Source: Paenibacillus sp. MZ04-78.2 (lineage in GTDB: Bacteria > Bacillota > Bacilli > Paenibacillales > NBRC-103111). Taken from it: 53,639 nt of DNA. Made by a program: the position numbers and the translations under genes. The stretch is taken from contig NZ_JANAVJ010000036.1 of the NCBI RefSeq assembly GCF_024213375.1, forward strand, positions 1 to 53,639. Reading direction: 5' to 3'. Of this stretch, positions 24,502 through 32,535 are shown one piece after another. Position 1 is the first letter of the stretch. Every line of letters begins with the position of its first letter. The notes under the pieces are model-generated. The model was given only the letters and a program-made list of their open reading frames with translations, was not told the origin of the DNA and searched no databases.

Positions 24502-24839
24502 TCCACGTTTATTTGGACGATTATCGCGCTTGTCCGAGAGGCTTCGTGCCTGCCCGTACCGTGGAGGAATGCTTGCTTCTGCTGTGGGAATGCGAAGTGG
24601 ACGTGCTTTCGCTCGACTACGACTTGGGCTGGGGACAGCCCAACGGACTTGAATTGGTCCGGGCGATGGCAAGCGCCGGCTTATTTCCGCAGCGCATTTA
24701 TTTGCACACGTCGAGCGATGCGGGTCGTCAGCAAATGTTTCAACTGCTGTATGCGAGCAAGCCGGAGCACGTCCGGTTGACGAACGGTCCGATGCCTCAA
24801 GAGCTGCTTATGGAAATTTTCGAAACTGTAAAAGAATAG
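24498..24839 (+). CDS. Cyclic-phosphate-processing receiver-like (cREC) protein
   Basis: The 113-residue protein resembles a response-regulator receiver domain: V-Y-L-D-D-Y at the N terminus, a central L-S-L-D-Y-D-L-G and I-Y-L-H-T-S-S. This pattern is that of the cREC family (cyclic-phosphate processing receiver domain), often misnamed as a cell-division protein. The function is predicted only from comparative genomics, as handling of cyclic-phosphate RNA or nucleotide ends. GTG 24498 overlaps the nfo stop, so it belongs to the repair transcript. There is no output domain. Confidence 0.75.
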   Translation: MIHVYLDDYRACPRGFVPARTVEECLLLLWECEVDVLSLDYDLGWGQPNGLELVRAMASAGLFPQRIYLHTSSDAGRQQMFQLLYASKPEHVRLTNGPMPQELLMEIFETVKE

Positions 24840-24852
24840 GTTGTGATTCAAC

Positions 24853-25626
24853 ATGACAATGGTCTTATCCTTGCAAGATATTTATTTTATCCGCGAAGAC
24901 CGGCATATTTTGTCCGGCGTCAATATCGATATTCGTCAAGGGGAGCATTGGGTCGTGCTCGGTCGGAACGGCTCGGGCAAAACGACGGTTCTGGAGCTGA
25001 TGAACGGCTACGAGTTCCCGACCCGGGGAAAAGTGCAAGTGCTCGGCAATACATACGGGCAGTGCGATGTCCGCGAAGTGCGCAAGCAGATCGGTTATAT
25101 CAGCCAATCGCTGTATGAGAAATTAAATGCCGGGGACCCGGTGTGGGAAGTGATTGCCACCGGCGAATTCGGTTACTTGCGTTTTTATGAAGAAATTCCG
25201 CAGTCTGCCCGCGAGAAGGCGATCAGCATGCTGGACAAGGTGAAGCTAGCCCATCTGGCCAATCAGCCGCTTGGTACGCTGTCGCAAGGCGAGCGGAAAA
25301 AAGTGATGCTGGCCCGCGCTTTGATGACAAATCCGTCGATTCTCATTATGGACGAGCCTTGTTCGGGTCTCGACTTGTATGAACGTGAGCGGCTGCTTGA
25401 AAATATCAACGTGCTCGGCGGCCAGCAAATGACAGTCGTTTATGTTACACATCATATCGAAGAGATCGTACCGCTTTTCACGCATGTTGTACTGATCGAG
25501 CAGGGACGTATTATCGCTTCCGGCGCGAAGCGGGACGTGTTGACCGAGGAAAATTTGGAAAAAGCGTATCAAGTGCCGATCCGGATCGAATGGTCCGGAG
25601 ACCGGCCTTGGATTAAGGTGCTGTGA
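24853..25626 (+). CDS. ABC transporter ATP-binding protein (YlmA-like)
   Basis: This 257-residue single ABC domain has Walker A G-R-N-G-S-G-K-T, Q-loop Y-I-S-Q, the signature L-S-Q-G-E-R-K-K (serine-glutamine in place of S-G-G), Walker B I-L-I-M-D-E-P and switch histidine in Y-V-T-H-H. The family resembles B. subtilis YlmA and the photorepair protein PhrA/ModF-like ATPases. No permease gene is adjacent, so the partner is unknown and a non-transport role is possible. The ribosome site before ATG 24853 is weak. It overlaps the next gene by one base. Confidence 0.88.
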   Translation: MTMVLSLQDIYFIREDRHILSGVNIDIRQGEHWVVLGRNGSGKTTVLELMNGYEFPTRGKVQVLGNTYGQCDVREVRKQIGYISQSLYEKLNAGDPVWEVIATGEFGYLRFYEEIPQSAREKAISMLDKVKLAHLANQPLGTLSQGERKKVMLARALMTNPSILIMDEPCSGLDLYERERLLENINVLGGQQMTVVYVTHHIEEIVPLFTHVVLIEQGRIIASGAKRDVLTEENLEKAYQVPIRIEWSGDRPWIKVL

Positions 25627-26663
25627 TGAGCGACTCGACATTTATCGGCACGTCCAACCGGGGATTTGCTCAGCAGGCGCAAGAAGAGCTTCGGCGTTTG
25701 CTGGATCAGTCGGTTAAGTTCGAATGGCTGGCTCCGGGCGAAGTGTTCGTATTTACATCCGAATCTGAGCGCAGCGAGACGATTGGGCGCATCCTGGCGC
25801 AGGAGCCTGTGTTTCTGCGGCATATGCAGCCGGTCGACGTGGAGCAACCGTGGGACGGCAGTTTCGAGCATGCAATTCGCCATATTCATGAGATGCTGGT
25901 CGTTAGGGGAGCGTCGCTGAAGCAGATGAACGTAGCGGTACAAGCCAGAAAAGCGGAAGGGGAAGCTTTAACGAGCTTATCCCTGCCGTCGGTGCGATCT
26001 TCCGTTGAAGAGATGCTGGCAGCGGATTTGGAGGCGAATCCGGTATCGCGCGATGCGGACCTCATCCTTTCGCTGTATTTCACAGAAGTTAAGCTATATT
26101 TTGGCTTGTCCCGGCCGCAGGATAATTTGTCTGATTGGTCCGGCGGCGCCATCCGCTTCCGCAAGGAGGAAGGGCAAGTATCGCGAGCCAAGTTCAAGCT
26201 GTTGGAGGCGGAGCAGGCCTTCGGCTTGGATTTGTCTCAATACCGGGCGGCGCTCGATATTGGCGCTGCGCCGGGCGGGTGGACGTCGCTGCTGCTGGAG
26301 CGCGGACTTCGGGTAACCGCGGTCGACCCGGCCAAGCTGGATGCGTCGCTGCTGCGTCATCCGCAGCTTACGTATTTTCAGAAAAAGGCGGATGAGGTTT
26401 CGTTTGCGGCGAACACATTCGACCTGCTCGTTTGCGACATGAGCTGGAGTCACCGGCAAATGGCCAAGCTCGTCCGGGGGCTGTTGGGTGCGCTGCAGCC
26501 GGGTGGAACGGCTGTTATCACGGTGAAGCTGATGCACAAGAAGGCGTTTCAAACGCTTCGCGAAGTGGTGAGCGATCTGGCTCCGGAGCTGGAGCTGCAG
26601 CAAGCGAAGCAGCTTTTTCACAACCGCGAGGAGCTGACGCTGTTTTTGATGAAACAAGTGTGA
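25626..26663 (+). CDS. RlmM/FtsJ-like SAM-dependent methyltransferase
   Basis: The 345-residue protein has an N-terminal THUMP-like region (about 1-180) and a C-terminal Rossmann methyltransferase domain. Motif I is A-L-D-I-G-A-A-P-G-G-W-T, followed by V-D-P-A-K-L and the catalytic-type aspartate in L-V-C-D-M-S-W. The lysine in I-T-V-K-L-M-H fits the K-D-K-E tetrad of RNA 2'-O-methyltransferases such as RlmE and RlmM. RlmM methylates C2498 of 23S rRNA in E. coli; the Firmicute target is unproven. The start at ATG 25626 overlaps the ABC gene stop (TGATG). Confidence 0.82.
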   Translation: MSDSTFIGTSNRGFAQQAQEELRRLLDQSVKFEWLAPGEVFVFTSESERSETIGRILAQEPVFLRHMQPVDVEQPWDGSFEHAIRHIHEMLVVRGASLKQMNVAVQARKAEGEALTSLSLPSVRSSVEEMLAADLEANPVSRDADLILSLYFTEVKLYFGLSRPQDNLSDWSGGAIRFRKEEGQVSRAKFKLLEAEQAFGLDLSQYRAALDIGAAPGGWTSLLLERGLRVTAVDPAKLDASLLRHPQLTYFQKKADEVSFAANTFDLLVCDMSWSHRQMAKLVRGLLGALQPGGTAVITVKLMHKKAFQTLREVVSDLAPELELQQAKQLFHNREELTLFLMKQV

Positions 26664-26702
26664 CCGGTTGTTCTGGCAATGAAAGCCGAAGGAGCCTTGC
26701 GA

Positions 26703-26897
26703 ATGTCGGATGCGATTTTTTGGAACGATTTGTTTTCCAAGCCGAGACCGGAGCAGGTCAAGTACGATATGTGGCTGGAGCCGTTCATCGGAGGCCTTGA
26801 TTCGTCCGAGACGGGGTCCATTCTGGATCTTGGCTGCGGCGCGGGGAACGATACGCTTGGAAGTGTAGATCGGGTGGCTGACAAAGTGGAAACGTAA
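26703..26897 (+). pseudogene. Truncated class I methyltransferase
   Basis: The gene has a good ribosome site (AAGGAG) and starts MSDAIFWNDLF. It reaches methyltransferase motif I, I-L-D-L-G-C-G-A-G-N-D-T-L, after which the sequence changes to G-S-V-D-R-V-A-D-K-V-E-T and stops. Typical members continue for about 150 more residues with the rest of the SAM fold. I saw no continuation in the other two frames before the promoter at 26914, so a deletion rather than a simple frameshift is likely. The product would be 64 residues and inactive. Confidence 0.7.
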
Positions 26898-26913
26898 TTT
26901 TTGTCCCAGACTC

Positions 26914-26941
26914 TTGCGCTACCCATTTTTTATGCTATAAT
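26914..26941 (+). promoter_or_regulatory. Extended -10 promoter upstream of the Tad locus
   Basis: TTGCGC (26914-26919), 16 bases and TATAAT (26936-26941), with an extended -10 TG at 26933-26934. Transcription would begin near 26948, 20-25 bases before a strong terminator. Confidence 0.65.
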
Positions 26942-26969
26942 ACGGTTAATTGCATATTTACAAAAGCGG

Positions 26970-27018
26970 AAGCACCGCTGACCAAGGAAAGGATTTCCTG
27001 TCAGTGCGTGCTTTTTTT
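26970..27018 (+). terminator. Strong terminator or attenuator before the Tad locus
   Basis: AAGCACCGCTGAC and the arm ending GTCAGTGCGTGCTT pair with few mismatches, with an inner AAGGAA/TTTCCT stem and a four-base loop, followed by a T-run. It lies between the promoter at 26914-26941 and the first tad gene. Confidence 0.8.
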
Positions 27019-27116
27019 GTGTTTCTAAGGGGGAACTAGAGAGTATGTGATCTATGAAGCGCAGGGAAGAAATGGAATAAACTTATCGCACAGATACGAA
27101 GGGGAGGGTGCCGTCG

Positions 27117-28229
27117 GTGGCCAAAATTATGCTGGTGCTGTTGGACGAGGATGCTTATTTTGGCGAGATGCTGTCCGCTTACGTTCGCTCGTCCGAATAT
27201 GCGGAGCGGTTTAGTATACGCGTGTTTACGTCGATGGACGAAGGAGTCCGGTTTGTAGAGCAAACCAGGGAACCGCTGATTATTATGGTCCACGAATCGC
27301 TTATGCCGCTGCCCGAAGTCGTTTTCGGGCTTAAACCGGGGTGTACGGTCGTGATCAGCGATTCGGCAAGAGAGGGCGGACTGCTCGAATATCCGATTAT
27401 GTTTAAATACCAGCCGCTGGACAGGCTGTTATCGGGTATTACTGCGCATTACAACGAATTTTGTGCAGGCGAGCCGCTGCGGGGGAACCGGGGAGCGAAG
27501 ACGGTCGCCGTTTATTCGGCTGTCGGCGGAACGGGCAAAACGGTAACGGCCGTTCATTTGGCGTACCAGCTTGCCCAGCAGGGGGAACGCGTCTTCTGTT
27601 TGAGTCTGGAGCTGCTCCCGTCCCGGGCTTGGTATGTTCAGGAAGGAGCGGAGGAAACGGAATCGTTTTCCCAGCTTTTATACTATGCCAAGACGGCCCC
27701 AGCGCTTATTTCTTCCAAGCTGGAAGGGCTCAAAAGGAAGCATCCTGACTGCAAATTCGATTACGTTCCTCCGTCGATGCACCTGAAAGAACTGGCGGAG
27801 ATGGAGGCGGCCGATTTGAAGCAGATTTTGCAAGGGATTGAAGCTACGAGGATGTACGATCGTATCGTAATCGATTTGGACTCGGCGCCGCATACGGCGA
27901 CAAGGGAAGCGATTCAAGAGGCTGACCTCGTTCTATGGCTGCTGCTGGACGACTGCGTACATTTGAGTAAAAACGCCGAGCTGCTCCGAAGCTGGACTGC
28001 CGGGGAACGAGCGGCAGACTGGCTGCATAGGGTGCGGTTCGTACATAACAAAAATGCCGGACAGGCTGTGAACCGGTTCGAAGCGTACGGAATTGCAAAT
28101 AACAGCGAACTGCCTTACGTCCCTGAATGGAAGGGCATTGGGCGAGTGGAGGACATGATGTCGCCGGCCTTTGCCTTGGCCGCTGCCGGTTTGGTTCGAG
28201 CCGGCGGGGAGGGATCGCGGTACCGATGA
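27117..28229 (+). CDS. TadZ/CpaE-like localisation ATPase
   Basis: TadZ/CpaE proteins are MinD-like ATPases that place the Tad machine at a cell site. The 370-residue protein has a receiver-like N-terminal domain (1-110, L-V-L-L-D-E-D-A-Y), a linker, and an ATPase domain with the P-loop A-V-G-G-T-G-K-T at 135-142 and I-V-I-D-L-D-S as Walker B. The signature lysine of K-G-G-x-G-K-T is replaced by valine, as in some atypical TadZ. GTG 27117 is chosen because GGGGAGG at 27101-27107 abuts the upstream GTG. The ATG of tadA overlaps the stop. Confidence 0.8.
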   Translation: MAKIMLVLLDEDAYFGEMLSAYVRSSEYAERFSIRVFTSMDEGVRFVEQTREPLIIMVHESLMPLPEVVFGLKPGCTVVISDSAREGGLLEYPIMFKYQPLDRLLSGITAHYNEFCAGEPLRGNRGAKTVAVYSAVGGTGKTVTAVHLAYQLAQQGERVFCLSLELLPSRAWYVQEGAEETESFSQLLYYAKTAPALISSKLEGLKRKHPDCKFDYVPPSMHLKELAEMEAADLKQILQGIEATRMYDRIVIDLDSAPHTATREAIQEADLVLWLLLDDCVHLSKNAELLRSWTAGERAADWLHRVRFVHNKNAGQAVNRFEAYGIANNSELPYVPEWKGIGRVEDMMSPAFALAAAGLVRAGGEGSRYR

Positions 28230-29446
28230 AGGACGTCGCCGTAAAGCAGCTGATCAAACAGCGCGTACAGGACAGCTTGGATTATGGAAATGCCTTGTCG
28301 GACGAGCAGCTCATGGAGCAGATTGAGCAAATCGTGTTTGCTTACTCCAGGGAATCCTTTTTGACCGCGGGGCAGAAGCAGACTTTGGTGCAAGAGGTGT
28401 TTCACTCGTTCCGCGGTTTGGATGTGCTTCAACCGCTCGTCGATGATCGGACGATTACTGAAATTATGATTAATTCTCACGACCAGATCTTTGTTGAAAA
28501 AGACGGCCGCGTGCTGGAGACGGATATCCGCTTCGAAAGCCGAGAGAAGCTGGAAGATACGATTCAAGCGATCGTCGGCCGGGTCAACCGGATTGTGAAC
28601 GAGTCGACTCCGATCGTTGACGCCCGGCTTGCGGACGGCTCCCGCGTCAATGTTGTCCTCCCGCCAATTGCGTTGAAAGGTCCGGCGATGACGATCCGGA
28701 AATTTCCGGAAAAGCCGATGACACTGGATGATCTGATTGCGCGTCAGGCGCTTTCGCATGAAGCAGCGCAGCGGCTTATTCGCTTCGTTAAGGCAAAATA
28801 CAATTTGTTTATCGGAGGGGGAACAGGCTCGGGGAAAACGACGTTTCTCAATGCGCTGGGACAATATATTCCGCCGGACGAACGCGTCATCACGATCGAA
28901 GATTCGGCCGAACTGCAAATTCGCGGCGTGCCGAACCTCGTCAGCCTCGAAACCCGCAATGCCAATACGGAAGGAAAAGGCGAGATTACGATTCGCGACT
29001 TGATTCGTTCATCGCTGAGGATGCGGCCCAACCGCATCATTGTCGGCGAAGTCCGGGGCGCGGAAGCTTTGGATATGCTTGCAGCACTTAATACGGGGCA
29101 CGACGGGGCGTTATCGACCGGCCATGCGAATTCGGTTCAGGATATGCTCAGTCGTTTGGAGACGATGGTATTGAGCGGGGCCAGCCTGCCGGTCGAAGTG
29201 GTGCGGAAGCAAATCGCATCGGCGATTGATGTCATGATCCACTTGACCCGTCTTCGCGACCGTTCCAGACGGGTGACGGAAATTACCGAAATTGTCGGGG
29301 TCGACGAAGGGGAGGTGAAGCTCAATCCGCTTTATCGGTTTGTGGAGACAGGCGAAACGCCGGAAGGCAAAGTCATCGGGCAGCTTGAGCCTACCGGGAA
29401 TGAGCTGGCAGGGACATGGAAATTGGAGATGGCTGGCTTGCTCTAA
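28226..29446 (+). CDS. tadA: TadA/CpaF secretion ATPase
   Basis: TadA is the hexameric ATPase that drives pilin assembly and, in some systems, retraction. The 406-residue protein has the N-terminal CpaF domain (D-V-L-Q-P-L-V-D-D-R-T-I-T-E-I-M), Walker A in G-G-G-T-G-S-G-K-T-T (197-206), the Asp box I-T-I-E-D, the arginine-rich R-M-R-P-N-R-I-I-V-G-E-V-R as Walker B region and the His box G-A-L-S-T-G-H-A-N. These are the full GspE-superfamily signatures. The start at 28226 overlaps the previous stop and has GGAGG upstream. Confidence 0.95.
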   Translation: MKDVAVKQLIKQRVQDSLDYGNALSDEQLMEQIEQIVFAYSRESFLTAGQKQTLVQEVFHSFRGLDVLQPLVDDRTITEIMINSHDQIFVEKDGRVLETDIRFESREKLEDTIQAIVGRVNRIVNESTPIVDARLADGSRVNVVLPPIALKGPAMTIRKFPEKPMTLDDLIARQALSHEAAQRLIRFVKAKYNLFIGGGTGSGKTTFLNALGQYIPPDERVITIEDSAELQIRGVPNLVSLETRNANTEGKGEITIRDLIRSSLRMRPNRIIVGEVRGAEALDMLAALNTGHDGALSTGHANSVQDMLSRLETMVLSGASLPVEVVRKQIASAIDVMIHLTRLRDRSRRVTEITEIVGVDEGEVKLNPLYRFVETGETPEGKVIGQLEPTGNELAGTWKLEMAGLL

Positions 29447-29481
29447 CAGAACGATAGCAGGAAAGGGGGAGGATATCCGTC

Positions 29482-30309
29482 ATGAACAAATTGGCTTTCG
29501 GCCGTTGGCGTGTCTTGGCAGGGTTGTCTTTCGGCACGAAGCCGTCGCCCGCGGCATCCAAAGCAAAGCTTCCGGATTATAACGAATACCAGCTAACGTG
29601 GGGACAAAAGGTCTCTGCTGTCATCTGCGGCGCAGCCGTTATGGCGGGGATTGGTATGGTGTTTTACAAAAATCCGTTGATTGCAGGGCTGTTTGCCTTA
29701 ACCGGATTGTATTATCCCGTCATGCGGCGCAAGGCCATTATAGCTAAAAGGAAGGCACAGCTTAAACAGCAGTTCAAACAAATGCTTGCTTCGCTGGCCT
29801 CTTCCATGGGGGCCGGTCGCTCGATCGAATCGTCTTTTGCCGAGGCGCTCGACGACTTGCGGCTGCTGTATCCCGATGCCGGAGCGATGATTGTGCGTGA
29901 GCTCGAACTGATCATCTGGCGGCTGCAAAACGGTGAAACGGTGGAAGCATGCCTGCTCGACTTCAGCCGTCGGGCCCACATCGACGAGATCGGCCAGTTC
30001 GCGGACGTATTTGTGATATGCAAGCGGACGGGCGGCAGTCTGGTTCAGGTGGTTCGACGAACGGCCGTCGTTATTCAGGAAAAATTGGATATCGAGCAGG
30101 ACATCCATGTCACATTGGCCCAAAAGAAATTCGAATCCAAAGTGCTCACGGTTGCGCCCGTCATTCTCATTGCAGCACTCGCTTGGACGACGCCGGATTA
30201 TATGGAACCGCTGTATCAAGGCGGCGGCCTGCTTATCATGACCGGTGCGCTTGGTGTATTGTTCGGCTGCTTTGCCTTGGCGCAAAAAATTATGAATATA
30301 AAGGTGTGA
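29482..30309 (+). CDS. tadB: TadB-like inner-membrane platform protein
   Basis: TadB and TadC form the membrane platform on which TadA works. The 275-residue protein has two N-terminal helices (near 42-75), a T2SSF cytoplasmic domain with Q-F-K-Q-M-L-A-S-L-A-S-S-M-G-A-G and R-A-H-I-D-E-I-G-Q-F-A-D, and two C-terminal helices. In the fourth element G-Q-F-A-D-V-F-V-I-C-K-R-T-G-G is typical TadB. Gram-negative TadB is about 320 residues, so this form is short. It lies directly after tadA with GGGGGAGG upstream. Confidence 0.88.
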   Translation: MNKLAFGRWRVLAGLSFGTKPSPAASKAKLPDYNEYQLTWGQKVSAVICGAAVMAGIGMVFYKNPLIAGLFALTGLYYPVMRRKAIIAKRKAQLKQQFKQMLASLASSMGAGRSIESSFAEALDDLRLLYPDAGAMIVRELELIIWRLQNGETVEACLLDFSRRAHIDEIGQFADVFVICKRTGGSLVQVVRRTAVVIQEKLDIEQDIHVTLAQKKFESKVLTVAPVILIAALAWTTPDYMEPLYQGGGLLIMTGALGVLFGCFALAQKIMNIKV

Positions 30310-30315
30310 AGCGAT

Positions 30316-31185
30316 TTGTGGATGCTCGCGCTGTTGCTGTTGGAGCTGTTCGCCGTTGCAGGTGCGGCTAGGGCAGGATTTCCAAAGTATGCTCCATGGG
30401 TCCGCGACAATCGAGGTCTTACGCGCTCGGATGCGTTCTATTGGCTCGCTCCTGCAAGCTTATGGTTTATGGACCGGACGAAACTGGCCGACCGATTATC
30501 CGAGCCGCTCGGCAAGGTGCATCGCGTCATGATAGGACTATACGGAGCGAAATCGGCGATCTCAGAAACGAAATGGTTTGCAGCCAAGACGCTTATTATC
30601 GTTTACGGTCTGGTTATCTTGACTACCATGGCCGGTTTGGCTGCCGGTGAAGCCGAGATGCTGGTTTACGGCCTGCCATTGACGATCTTTGTTCCGTTTC
30701 TGATGTACAAACAAGCAGCCGGGGACCTTAAACGGAAGAAGCAGTCCATCTTAATTGAGCTTCCGGAAGTGTTGAACCAACTGATGCTGCTGGTTGGCGC
30801 AGGCGAAACGGTACCGCAGGCCCTGATACGGATTACGAATGGAAAAGAGGCGGTCGCCAGTCCGTTAATGGTTGAATTGAAAGAAACCGTTCACGCCCTT
30901 AAGGTGAACGTGTCCTTTCCCAAAGCGATGGAGGACTTCAGCAAGCGGTGTGCAGTGCAGGAGGTTTCGCTGTTTACGACAACGCTGCTGTTAAATTACA
31001 AACGGGGAGGCGATGAACTGGTAATGGCCTTGAAGGAACTATCCGCCAACCTGTGGGAGAAGCGCAAGGCGCTTGCCAAAACGCTCGGTGAAGAAGCGGC
31101 ATCCAAGCTGGTGTTTCCGATGGTCATGATATTTTTTGTCGTCATGGTTATGGTGGCGGCGCCTGCTTTAATGATGGTGAATTAA
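30316..31185 (+). CDS. tadC: TadC-like platform protein
   Basis: This is the second T2SSF protein of the platform, 289 residues with helices near the N terminus, around 100-130 (I-I-V-Y-G-L-V-I-L and V-Y-G-L-P-L-T-I-F-V) and at the C terminus (V-M-I-F-F-V-V-M-V-M-V). The cytoplasmic domain has L-P-E-V-L-N-Q-L-M-L-L-V-G-A-G-E-T-V and K-R-G-G-D-E-L. The start is either TTG 30316 or ATG 30322; AAAGGTG upstream is compatible with both. It lies seven bases after tadB. Confidence 0.87.
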   Translation: MWMLALLLLELFAVAGAARAGFPKYAPWVRDNRGLTRSDAFYWLAPASLWFMDRTKLADRLSEPLGKVHRVMIGLYGAKSAISETKWFAAKTLIIVYGLVILTTMAGLAAGEAEMLVYGLPLTIFVPFLMYKQAAGDLKRKKQSILIELPEVLNQLMLLVGAGETVPQALIRITNGKEAVASPLMVELKETVHALKVNVSFPKAMEDFSKRCAVQEVSLFTTTLLLNYKRGGDELVMALKELSANLWEKRKALAKTLGEEAASKLVFPMVMIFFVVMVMVAAPALMMVN

Positions 31186-31230
31186 TCAAGTAACAGACAT
31201 AGTCTTGCGACAATAGAGGAGGAAAAAGGA

Positions 31231-31449
31231 ATGGAAGCTTTGAAAACGGCGTTGCAGCGGTTTTGGAAAGAAGAAGACGGACTCGGTACGCTGGAGATTT
31301 TATTAATCATTGCGGTACTGCTTATTATTGCGATTGCTTTCCGGAAGTGGATTACGAAGTGGATGGAAAGCTTATTTAACGATGCCAGTAAAGAAATTAA
31401 GGATTCCAAAAATGTAAAAATCGATGACGGCAAGTTAGGCACCCCCTAA
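31231..31449 (+). CDS. Small Flp-like pilin with class III signal
   Basis: The 72-residue protein has a charged N terminus ending E-E-D-G-L-G, then T-L-E-I-L-L-I-I-A-V-L-L-I-I-A-I-A-F, then a short basic and acidic tail. Glycine followed by a glutamate two residues into a hydrophobic stretch is the pattern cut by prepilin peptidase after G-L-G. The size fits Flp pilins (50-80 residues). AGGAGG lies upstream of ATG 31231. It is the likely major structural subunit, placed after the platform genes. Confidence 0.8.
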   Translation: MEALKTALQRFWKEEDGLGTLEILLIIAVLLIIAIAFRKWITKWMESLFNDASKEIKDSKNVKIDDGKLGTP

Positions 31450-31464
31450 CCTTGGCATGATGAC

Positions 31465-32505
31465 ATGACAGGGTTCATGAGAATTATTTATAACCGGACG
31501 TTCGTTATAGCGGTCCGCCGATTCGTCATCGGTCATTCCGGTCAATTTACGATTGAGGCGTCCCTGACACTGCCGATCATATTAATCGCGACCTTGCTGC
31601 TTATTATCTTATCGCTGTTTGCCTATCAGCAAGCTTCCGTTCATTATACGGCGGCGTTGACGGCGGAACGGACGGCTTATATTTGGGACAACAGCAGGAA
31701 AGATCCGGTCACCGGATCGGTTGGGTTGGGGCAAACGGATGGCCTGTACTGGCGGCTGACGAACGACCATGTGATGAATTTGTTCAGTTTTATGCTCCCT
31801 ATCGCTCCCGTATCCGTTCAGCTTCCAGCATCCGGGCAAGCAGCCGGTCAAATCGATCCGATCTGGAAGCTTTCCCGAGCCGCAGGCAGCCTGCCGGAGC
31901 AGCTGCGCGGAGAGATCGCTTATTCGAATCACGGGTTTTTGCGTTATATTCGCGTCGCCTTGGAAAAAAAGTTTCACGTTCCTTCCATGGCTCGGTATTG
32001 GCGGGGCAAAGAAGCCGATGTGGAGACTTCGTCCAAATCCTACGTCGTTGACCCGATTGAAACGATCCGGCTGACGGATCTGACCCGAACCTTTATCGGT
32101 GAAATCCAAGGGCGAATCAAGCCGAAGGATGCGCTGAAAATGATGGTCGACCCGAAGACCTCAGTCAAAGAACCGGTTATAATCACCTCTGAAAGAGAAG
32201 CTGCAGAGCATTTACGCGGCTTGGTTGGCGGGGTAAGCAAAAAAATTAATGTGACCCCGGAGACCGTCAGGGTTGTTGACGCGCTGGATTCTTCCAATGT
32301 AGCGCATCAGGCTTTTTACACCTTTTATGAACAAAATTTGCGAGAGCAGATGGCAAAAGACGCAGAGCTGCTGAAGCAGGGCACAGAAATTAGAGGCGTG
32401 GTATGGCATTTTTTCAAAGTGTCAAAGAACGATGAAATGAGGCTGTCTCAAGGGTTAAAACGTGAGTTGGAACAAAAAGGAATTGTGGTCGTGTTTCATG
32501 AGTAA
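31465..32505 (+). CDS. TadE-like pseudopilin with large extracytoplasmic domain
   Basis: The 346-residue protein has a prepilin-type signal S-G-Q-F-T-I-E-A-S-L-T-L-P followed by a hydrophobic segment (I-L-I-A-T-L-L-L-I-I-L-S-L-F-A), as in TadE/TadF pseudopilins. The remaining 280 residues are soluble and probably outside the membrane, longer than the usual TadE of about 150-200 residues. The start is uncertain: the ATG at 31465 lacks a clear ribosome site, and ATG 31477 is an alternative. It may be a minor pilin. Confidence 0.75.
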   Translation: MTGFMRIIYNRTFVIAVRRFVIGHSGQFTIEASLTLPIILIATLLLIILSLFAYQQASVHYTAALTAERTAYIWDNSRKDPVTGSVGLGQTDGLYWRLTNDHVMNLFSFMLPIAPVSVQLPASGQAAGQIDPIWKLSRAAGSLPEQLRGEIAYSNHGFLRYIRVALEKKFHVPSMARYWRGKEADVETSSKSYVVDPIETIRLTDLTRTFIGEIQGRIKPKDALKMMVDPKTSVKEPVIITSEREAAEHLRGLVGGVSKKINVTPETVRVVDALDSSNVAHQAFYTFYEQNLREQMAKDAELLKQGTEIRGVVWHFFKVSKNDEMRLSQGLKRELEQKGIVVVFHE

Positions 32506-32535
32506 AGGAAAGCGGGAGAATCCGGAGGTGAATGC

